Source of the DNA: Desulfovibrionaceae bacterium
GTDB lineage: Bacteria; Desulfobacterota; Desulfovibrionia; Desulfovibrionales; Desulfovibrionaceae
Direction: 5' to 3'
Assembly (NCBI GenBank): GCA_900770205.1
Contig: CAAGJV010000026.1
Coordinates: forward strand, 1 to 5,306
Length of the DNA: 5,306 nt
Of this stretch, positions 1 to 5,306 are shown one piece after another. How positions within the stretch are numbered: the first letter of the stretch is position 1; each line of letters opens with the position of its first letter. The notes under the pieces were generated by a model that saw only the letters and a program-made list of their open reading frames with translations, had not been told where the DNA came from and ran no database searches. The position numbers were made by a program, and so were the translations under genes.

Positions 1-2916
1 ACAGTAAAAAAGAATGCGGCCCCCTGTATCCATATAGAAGGGGCAAAGCAGCATAATCTCAAGAACGTCGATGTCGATATTCCCCGCAACGAACTCGTTG
101 TCGTCTGCGGCCCGTCTGGCTCAGGCAAATCCACGCTGGCCTTTGATATCGTGTACGCCGAAGGACAGCGCCGCTATGTGGAATCGCTTTCCACCTATGC
201 CCGCATGTTCCTGCCGAAAATGGACAAGCCCCTTGTCGACAAGATAGAAGGGCTTTCCCCTGCCATTTCCCTTGAACAGCAGACCACGGCGCATAACCCC
301 CGCTCTACGGTAGGCACGGTTACAGAAGTCTATGACTTTTTACGCGTTTTCTTTGCCAGGCTTGGCAAAGTATACTGCCCCCACTGCGATACCCCCATAG
401 AAGCCCGAGCCTCCGATGAAATCATTGCAGACATCATGAACCTGCCCGAGGGCGAGCGCATCATGCTTATGGCGCCCCTTGTCGAGCTGCAGAAAGGCAC
501 CCATGCGGAAAGGCTGAAGAAGCTGAAGGCCGAAGGCTTTGTCAGAGTGCGGGTGGCCACCCTGGGAGAAGAAGCGCAGATATACAATCTCGATGAAGTC
601 CCTCCTCTGGACAAGAACAGAAAGCACAGCATTGATCTTGTTGTCGACCGGCTTGTCATCAAAGGCGATATGCACACGCGCCTTGCAGACTCCGTGGAAC
701 TCGCGCTGCGCTACGGCAGCGGCCGCATCATCGTGAGCAGGCCCGGCAAGGCCGACATCATCCATTCTACGGAATCCGTCTGCCCGCAATGCCATGCAAG
801 CGCGCCTGTCCCTTCTCCCCAGCTTTTTTCCTTCAACAGCCCGCAGGGCGCATGCCCGCAATGCCTCGGCATAGGAACCGTTGTCGCCTTTGATGAAGGA
901 CTCATCGCCCCCGATGAAACTCTTTCCCTGAAAAAAGGTGCGCTTGCCCCCTTCTCCTCCCCCTATTTCATGGCAAAAATAGGAAAGGCTCTGGAAGCGC
1001 TGGCAGAAAGGCAGGGCTTCAGCATGGATACCTCTCTTAAAGACCTCTCGCCCAAGGCAAGGAGAGCCCTTTTCAATGGAGAACCTGGGGGAATCACCCG
1101 AACAGGCAGCCTGCGCCGCAACTTCATGGGGGGAACAAGCCTCACCAAAGGAGAAGAGCAGCCTCTTTCCACCGCACACTGGCCGGGAGTCATGTATCTG
1201 CTTGAACAGAGAATGAAGCGCGGCGATGCCTGGAGCGATATCCTCAGCCGCTACAGCTACGAGGTGGAATGTCCCACCTGCCACGGAACGCGCCTTCGCA
1301 AAGAAGCGCTGTCCATCCGCGTAAACGGCCTCAACATCGAAGAGTTCTGCGGCCTCTCCATAGAAAAAGCTCTCTCCTGGATAAAAGGCCTCAGCTTTTC
1401 CGGCAGGCATGCCATCATTGCCGAACCGCTTCTCAAAGAGCTTTCCTTCCGCCTTGGCTTCATGGTGAATGTCGGCCTGGAATACCTTACGCTGGGCCGT
1501 TCCATGGTTACGCTCTCCGGCGGAGAAGCGCAGCGTATACGCCTTGCCTCGCAGCTCGGCTCCGGGCTTGTCGGCGTGACGTATGTTCTCGATGAGCCCT
1601 CCATCGGCCTGCATCCCCGCGATAACGAACGGCTCATCCGCACCCTGCGCAGCCTTCAGCAGAGGGGCAACACCGTTCTTGTGGTGGAGCACGACGAAGC
1701 CACCATCTGCGAAGCCGATACCGTGCTGGAAATGGGGCCAGGCTCCGGCGCTCATGGCGGAGAGCTTGTTTTTGCCGGCACGGTGAAGAAACTCATTTCC
1801 CATGCCGACACGCTTACCGCACGCTATCTGCGCGGCGACCTCACCATTCCCGTGCCGGAATCACGCCGCCATTCCTCCAAGGCTCTCCTTCTGCACGGTG
1901 TCAGCACCAACAACCTGAAAAATATCGACTGCGCCATTCCTCTCGGCGTTCTCACCTGCGTAACCGGCGTATCCGGCTCTGGCAAGAGCTCGCTTGTCAT
2001 TGATACGCTGTACCGCCGTGTCGCACGCCACTGCGGGCTGCGCACGGAACAGCCCGGCCCCATGAAGGGCATCGAAGGATTGGAACAGATAGAGCGTATC
2101 GTTTCCATCGACCAGACTCCCATCGGTCGCACCCCCCGTTCCAACCCTGCCACCTACACCAAGGTTTTCGACGACATACGAAAAATCTTCGCCATGACGC
2201 CAGATGCCAGAAAGCGCGGCTATACAGCCAGCCGCTTCAGCTTCAACGTTGCCGGCGGCAGATGCGAAACCTGCAAAGGCGATGGCCAGATCCGCGTGGA
2301 AATGCACTTTCTGCCCGATATCTTCGTTACCTGCGATGTCTGCAAGGGGCGCCGCTTCAACCGCGAAACACTGGAAGTCCGCTATAAGGACCTGAACATT
2401 TCAGAAGTGCTCGACCTCACAGTCAGCGAAGCCAGGGAATTTTTCTCCAGCTATCCCGCTCTGGAACGCAGACTGGGCGTTCTGGAAGACGTAGGCCTCG
2501 GCTACATACGCCTCGGCCAGGCCGCTACCACGCTTTCCGGCGGCGAAGCCCAGCGCATTAAAATATCGCGAGAACTCGGAAAAAAATCCCTCCCGCGCAC
2601 GCTTTATATTCTGGATGAGCCAACAACAGGCCTGCACATGCATGAAGTAGGCAAGCTTATCGGCGTTCTGCACCGGCTTGTGGAACGGGGAGCCACCGTG
2701 GTGGTTATCGAGCATAATACCGATGTCATTCTTTCTGCCGACCATATCATCGACCTTGGCCCGGGAGGAGGCGAAAACGGCGGAACCATCATTGCCTCCG
2801 GTACGCCGGAACAGATCATGGCCGATCCCTCTTCCATTACAGGGGTCTTTCTTGTAGAAGAAAAGAAAAAACGTCGGCTCTTTCTTGAATCTCTCCTTAA
2901 GGAAAGAAGATCATGA
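1..2916 (+). CDS. uvrA: UvrA, excinuclease ABC subunit A (5' end cut by window edge)
   Basis: UvrA is the DNA-damage-sensing ATPase of bacterial nucleotide excision repair; as a dimer it loads UvrB at lesions in the cytoplasm. The frame is open from base 1 and gives 971 visible residues; E. coli UvrA has 940. Aligning IEGAKQHNLKN with the E. coli N-terminus puts the true start only a few codons left of the window; the in-frame GTG at 151 is an internal Val. Visible numbering: Walker A GPSGSGKST (37-45), CPHC (126-129), UvrB-binding region about 135-255, zinc module C261/C264/C285/C288, CPTC (424-427), signature LSGGEAQR (505-512), Walker B LDEP ending P533, H564; second cassette Walker A GVSGSGKSS (656-664), zinc module C755/C758/C778/C781, signature LSGGEAQR (845-852), D872-E873, H905. 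All key motifs are intact, so it should be active. A charged tail of about 20 residues extends past the usual end. The stop overlaps the next start codon. Confidence 0.97.
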   Translation, partial: TVKKNAAPCIHIEGAKQHNLKNVDVDIPRNELVVVCGPSGSGKSTLAFDIVYAEGQRRYVESLSTYARMFLPKMDKPLVDKIEGLSPAISLEQQTTAHNPRSTVGTVTEVYDFLRVFFARLGKVYCPHCDTPIEARASDEIIADIMNLPEGERIMLMAPLVELQKGTHAERLKKLKAEGFVRVRVATLGEEAQIYNLDEVPPLDKNRKHSIDLVVDRLVIKGDMHTRLADSVELALRYGSGRIIVSRPGKADIIHSTESVCPQCHASAPVPSPQLFSFNSPQGACPQCLGIGTVVAFDEGLIAPDETLSLKKGALAPFSSPYFMAKIGKALEALAERQGFSMDTSLKDLSPKARRALFNGEPGGITRTGSLRRNFMGGTSLTKGEEQPLSTAHWPGVMYLLEQRMKRGDAWSDILSRYSYEVECPTCHGTRLRKEALSIRVNGLNIEEFCGLSIEKALSWIKGLSFSGRHAIIAEPLLKELSFRLGFMVNVGLEYLTLGRSMVTLSGGEAQRIRLASQLGSGLVGVTYVLDEPSIGLHPRDNERLIRTLRSLQQRGNTVLVVEHDEATICEADTVLEMGPGSGAHGGELVFAGTVKKLISHADTLTARYLRGDLTIPVPESRRHSSKALLLHGVSTNNLKNIDCAIPLGVLTCVTGVSGSGKSSLVIDTLYRRVARHCGLRTEQPGPMKGIEGLEQIERIVSIDQTPIGRTPRSNPATYTKVFDDIRKIFAMTPDARKRGYTASRFSFNVAGGRCETCKGDGQIRVEMHFLPDIFVTCDVCKGRRFNRETLEVRYKDLNISEVLDLTVSEAREFFSSYPALERRLGVLEDVGLGYIRLGQAATTLSGGEAQRIKISRELGKKSLPRTLYILDEPTTGLHMHEVGKLIGVLHRLVERGATVVVIEHNTDVILSADHIIDLGPGGGENGGTIIASGTPEQIMADPSSITGVFLVEEKKKRRLFLESLLKERRS
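2899..2906 (+). promoter_or_regulatory. Ribosome binding site for the exported DUF4139 protein, inside the uvrA 3' end
   Basis: AAGGAAAG is a good Shine-Dalgarno match lying within the last uvrA codons. The core AAGGA ends 9 bases before the ATG at 2913 and 12 bases before the adjacent ATG at 2916. The spacing favours the first ATG, though both are possible. Because the site is read through by ribosomes finishing uvrA, coupled or re-initiated translation is likely; that part is inference. Confidence 0.7.
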
Positions 2917-4400
2917 TGCGATCCGTCCCTGCTTTTTTGCTTGCGATATTCCTCCCCTACGCCGTTCAGGCCGCCCCTGTTTCCGTAACGCTGTATCCCA
3001 CATCGGCTCTTGTTGAGGAAGAGGCAGATATTCTCCCGGAACAGGGCCGCCTTTCTTTTCTATTCCCCGCAGGGGCCGATGAAAGCAGCCTCACCATCTC
3101 CCTCTCAACGGGAAATATCCGGTCTATGGCTACGCGCACGCGCGAAGGCCAGCCTTCCCCTGCAGTCAGCCCCGTTCTTCAGGAGCTTTCCGCGCTAAAG
3201 AACGAAGCCTCTCTTATCGAGGCAAAAAAAGCCAGCCTGGAAGAACAGGCTCTTCTATGGAGCCGCCCTCCTCTTCTTCTCTCCTCCAAAAACAGCACAT
3301 CGCTCGAAGCACTGGCGAAAGATTCCGCCAGGCATCTGGAAAATATCGCGCATGAAAAAGCCTCCCTTGACGCAGATCTGCAAGAACTGGCAGGCAAAAG
3401 GCAGATTCTGGAAAATCGCCTTGCCTCTCTCGGCAAGCACAATGAAAGCATGAAGGAATGCACCATGGAACTTGACGGGCCTTCTTCCGGCCCCGTGCAC
3501 ATCCGCTTTTCCTACTTCCTCAAAGATTCCGGCTGGCAGCCACGCTACCGCGTTGAGGCTTTCCCCTCCGAAGGCATGGTGAAAATCGCCATGGATGCCG
3601 TTATTCGCCAGTCCAGCGGCAGCCACTGGAGTAGCATGGAAGCCATGCTTGCCTCCAGCGAAGATTTCCACCGCGTGCATCCTCCGCACCTCCCCGACTG
3701 GGTATTGGGAGAAGAAAGGCCAAGGCAACTTCTCCGCGCAGCTGCCATGAACATGGGCGAATCCGTTATGGAAAAACAAGGTGATCTTTTCGCCCATGCC
3801 GATCAGCATGCTTCCGGTATGGTCTGGAATCTTGGCAGGATACAGGCAGATGCCGGCGGGCAGACTATCCTTCCGGTGGACTCTTTCCGTATAAAGGCAT
3901 CTTTCTTCCGGCTCATCCGCCCCACAGAAGACAGCCGCGCATGGCTCATGGCCGCGCTGAACAAGGCGGATCTCCCCTTTTTGCCGGAGGGGGATGCCGT
4001 TTTCCTCGCCGATGGCATGGTCAACGCGCGTGGAGTGTTCCGCCTCAGCCCTGGGGAAAATGAAATTTCGTTCGGCATCGATCAGCTCGTCAGAGCCAAA
4101 TTCCGTCAAATTCCCGCCGAAACAGCGCCATCCGGCTCCAAAGCCCAGGTCTGGCATTGGAAGGCCGATATCATGAACAGCCATGCAAAAGCTGTTGACG
4201 TTCGCGTGGAAGCCCCTTCGCCCATTCTCCGCAAGTCTGGCATGGCCTCTCAGCAGAAGGGAACGCCCCCTCCCGTGCTCGATGATTCCCATTCCCGATA
4301 TGTGTGGAACCTCCATGTTCCTCCGCAGGAAAGCATGGTTATCGACCATTCCGTAACGGTTGCCTTTCCTGAAGATCCCGAGAAAAAACAAGGCGTATAA
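2913..4400 (+). CDS. Exported DUF4140/DUF4139 domain protein (mucoidy inhibitor MuiA-like)
   Basis: This 495-residue protein has a signal peptide (residues 1-20: Arg3, hydrophobic core about 5-18, likely cleavage after VQA before APVS) and no later membrane segment, so it is probably periplasmic. Residues 23-77 (VTLYPTSALVEEE...) resemble the N-terminal DUF4140 beta domain. Residues about 85-116 and 127-176 are rich in Ala, Leu, Glu and Lys and look like a helical hairpin or coiled coil, broken by RPPLLLSS. Residues about 195-487 resemble DUF4139: GWQPRYRVEA, IRQSSGSHW, PHLPDWVLG, FLPEGDAVFLADGMV, ISFGIDQLVRAKF, and a final VWNLHVPPQES strand region. The order beta domain, hairpin, DUF4139 fits the family. 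The family is named after a link to mucoidy, but its biochemical role is unknown and no catalytic residues can be pointed to. The start overlaps the uvrA stop (ATGA), so co-transcription is likely. The family call rests on remembered motif patterns, not on a search. Confidence 0.82.
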   Translation: MMRSVPAFLLAIFLPYAVQAAPVSVTLYPTSALVEEEADILPEQGRLSFLFPAGADESSLTISLSTGNIRSMATRTREGQPSPAVSPVLQELSALKNEASLIEAKKASLEEQALLWSRPPLLLSSKNSTSLEALAKDSARHLENIAHEKASLDADLQELAGKRQILENRLASLGKHNESMKECTMELDGPSSGPVHIRFSYFLKDSGWQPRYRVEAFPSEGMVKIAMDAVIRQSSGSHWSSMEAMLASSEDFHRVHPPHLPDWVLGEERPRQLLRAAAMNMGESVMEKQGDLFAHADQHASGMVWNLGRIQADAGGQTILPVDSFRIKASFFRLIRPTEDSRAWLMAALNKADLPFLPEGDAVFLADGMVNARGVFRLSPGENEISFGIDQLVRAKFRQIPAETAPSGSKAQVWHWKADIMNSHAKAVDVRVEAPSPILRKSGMASQQKGTPPPVLDDSHSRYVWNLHVPPQESMVIDHSVTVAFPEDPEKKQGV

Positions 4401-4433
4401 CACAGAAAGCAAGGAAGAAAATATTTTTCTGAA

Positions 4434-4447
4434 TTTTCCATGGAAAA
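4434..4447. repeat. Perfect 14-bp palindrome TTTTCCATGGAAAA
   Basis: The two 7-base arms match exactly with no spacer. The site sits between the DUF4139 stop and the terminator hairpin, and its right half overlaps the distal T tract of the - strand terminator. It could be a protein-binding site or a by-product of the T tract. No second copy was noticed in the window. Confidence 0.6.
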
Positions 4448-4485
4448 CAAAAAAGGCGCCCCCCGTAACTCCCCGGAAGGCGCCT
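4444..4485 (-). terminator. Rho-independent terminator of the ThiF-like gene
   Basis: Read on the - strand, AGGCGCC (4485-4479) pairs with GGCGCCT (4460-4454). The stem continues inward with two U-G wobbles and two C-G pairs (4478-4475 with 4461-4464), giving 11 pairs around a 10-base loop. It is followed at once by TTTTT, then G and TTTT (4453-4444). The stem begins 43 bases after the stop codon at 4529. On the + strand the wobbles become A-C mismatches and no T run follows, so it should work mainly in the - direction. Confidence 0.85.
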
Positions 4486-4528
4486 CAACTATTGTGGACA
4501 GACAGAATGACTCTCCTTCATCCGTTCT

Positions 4529-5306
4529 CTACACATCGGCATTTCTGCCAAGAGCAGACAGATTCTGTCCCTCCCATGGTTCCCAGTGAATATCTCCGCT
4601 TCTCCAATCGGGGAAGCCGAGAGCTTTTTTCTGCACATCGTAGTAATACGACCAGCCCGTATACGGATTGAATATCTGCACCTGCGGCAGACGGGTTATG
4701 CTCGTTCCATCCACAGGCAATCCGTTCATATCCGCCACGTTCTTAATAGCCTCAAAAGCCATGGCAGCGTTTGTCATGCGCACGAATATGCCGCAGGACC
4801 TCGCCGATATCTTTCCCTGTACCATGCCGTCCCATACGCCGGGCAGAAGCTTGTTCTCCCTGCCCGGGTAGTCGAGCGCCTTCATAAATTTCAGCCTCAG
4901 CGCTTTGTAATCGATGTTTTCCAGCGGCACGCCTTCCGTTCCAAGGCCACCAATGCTTTCGATGGTAACATCGCCCTCACCATGCACAAAGGTGCCCACC
5001 ACCCAGCTCCCGGAAGAGGCCGGGCCGATAATGGTACGCACATGCTCCTCTGCACATATTCTCCCTGCAAGGAGATTGGCCTCCGGGCACGTTGTTCCCA
5101 GAAACACGATATCCACGGCTTTTTCATCGGCTTCCCAGTGTTCTCCCCGCAGCACGCCTCTCAGCCATTCGCCATCGTGCCGGCAAAGCATTTTATTCCA
5201 GCCCTGGATAACAGCATCGGGATTAATGGAAAGAAGGTGCTTCTTCCATGCCTCCACCTTAGGCATGCCGATTTCCCGCACCGTAAAAGGCAGGCGGTTC
5301 AGGTTG
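4529..5306 (-). CDS. ThiF/MoeB/HesA-like E1-superfamily protein, C-terminal part (5' end beyond window)
   Basis: About 258 residues are visible, entering at the right edge and ending at TAG (4531-4529). The first visible residues, NLNRLPFTVREIGMPKVEAW, match the E1-like motif NLxR...G.pKve, which in MoeB and ThiF carries the Arg and Lys of the ATP site. The in-frame GTG at 5281 is therefore internal, and the glycine-rich nucleotide-binding loop lies outside the window. LLSINPDAVIQ and the late helix NAAMAFEAIKNV (visible 179-190) also fit the fold. Departures from MoeB: in a gapless alignment the catalytic Asp of DCTDN falls on Thr72 (GTTCPEAN); the visible cysteines (41, 73, 84, 171) form no CxxC zinc pair; no Cys lies in the stretch between 84 and 171. 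The C-terminal extension (about 205-258) is rich in Trp and Tyr. It is probably a divergent E1-like protein; activity and substrate are unknown, and the true ThiF, MoeB or TcdA roles are unlikely. Confidence 0.75.
   Translation of the reverse strand, partial: NLNRLPFTVREIGMPKVEAWKKHLLSINPDAVIQGWNKMLCRHDGEWLRGVLRGEHWEADEKAVDIVFLGTTCPEANLLAGRICAEEHVRTIIGPASSGSWVVGTFVHGEGDVTIESIGGLGTEGVPLENIDYKALRLKFMKALDYPGRENKLLPGVWDGMVQGKISARSCGIFVRMTNAAMAFEAIKNVADMNGLPVDGTSITRLPQVQIFNPYTGWSYYYDVQKKALGFPDWRSGDIHWEPWEGQNLSALGRNADV

Larger units (their letters stand above)
4401..4528. other. Convergent intergenic spacer
   Basis: This 128-base spacer lies between the stop of the DUF4139 gene and the stop of the ThiF-like gene. 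Its left half (about 4401-4455) is AT-rich and contains AAAATATTTT (4418-4427) and a longer palindrome (4434-4447). Its middle holds the terminator for the - strand gene. I see no convincing small gene, and no + strand hairpin followed by a T run that would end the uvrA transcript. Confidence 0.75.

Noticed and set aside
151..153. GTG at 151 as the start of uvrA.
   Set aside because: The frame is open back to base 1 and includes the essential Walker A motif at residues 37-45, so the gene begins left of the window.
340..1803. A 487-codon open frame on the - strand opposite uvrA.
   Set aside because: It is in exact codon register with uvrA, so its stops would need TTA, CTA or TCA in the sense strand, codons this gene rarely uses. 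It ends precisely at a rare TTA Leu codon (340-342). The product looks like no known family.
3255..4412. A 385-codon open frame on the - strand opposite the DUF4139 gene.
   Set aside because: It has the same in-register explanation; it ends at a sense CTA Leu codon (3255-3257). The opposite strand encodes a signal peptide and family motifs, so this is a shadow.
4360..4671. A 103-codon + strand open frame spanning the spacer.
   Set aside because: It starts inside the DUF4139 gene in another frame, runs antisense into the ThiF-like gene, crosses the terminator, and has no recognisable protein features.
5279..5281. GTG (- strand) as the start of the ThiF-like gene.
   Set aside because: In-frame sequence upstream continues to the window edge and encodes the conserved NLNR motif, so this codon is an internal Val.

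Overview
The window carries three protein genes in a convergent layout. Two are on the + strand (positions 1-4400) and one is on the - strand (5306-4529), separated by about 130 bases. The codon use, with frequent GC-ending codons and few TTA, CTA or TCA codons, is shared by the genes. The UvrA wording (for example YARMFLPKMDKPLVDKIEGL, residues 61-80) reminds me of sulfate reducers and relatives in the Desulfovibrionaceae (Desulfovibrio, Bilophila, Mailhella). That placement is from memory and is an inference.

Positions 1-2916 hold nearly all of uvrA, the damage-recognition ATPase of nucleotide excision repair. Only the first few codons lie beyond the left edge. Both ABC ATPase cassettes and the zinc-binding cysteine sets are intact. 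Its stop codon overlaps the start of the next gene (2913-4400), which encodes an exported protein of the DUF4140/DUF4139 type, called the mucoidy inhibitor MuiA family in some databases. It has a signal peptide, an N-terminal beta domain, a helical hairpin and a C-terminal beta-rich domain. The 4-base overlap and the ribosome binding site inside the uvrA end suggest one transcript and translational coupling. No common pathway is evident between a cytoplasmic repair enzyme and an exported protein.

Positions 4401-4528 form the convergent spacer. It contains an intrinsic terminator that is good only in the - direction, plus a perfect 14-bp AT-rich palindrome next to it. I see no good + strand terminator.

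Positions 4529-5306 carry the C-terminal part of a ThiF/MoeB/HesA-like (E1-like) protein on the - strand. It enters from the right edge within the NLNR motif. It keeps the Arg and Lys of the adenylation site, but appears to lack the catalytic Asp, the zinc-binding CxxC pairs and a crossover-loop cysteine. This is the least ordinary gene here. I found no mobile element, CRISPR array, tRNA or rRNA, and nothing that clearly amounts to a new system.
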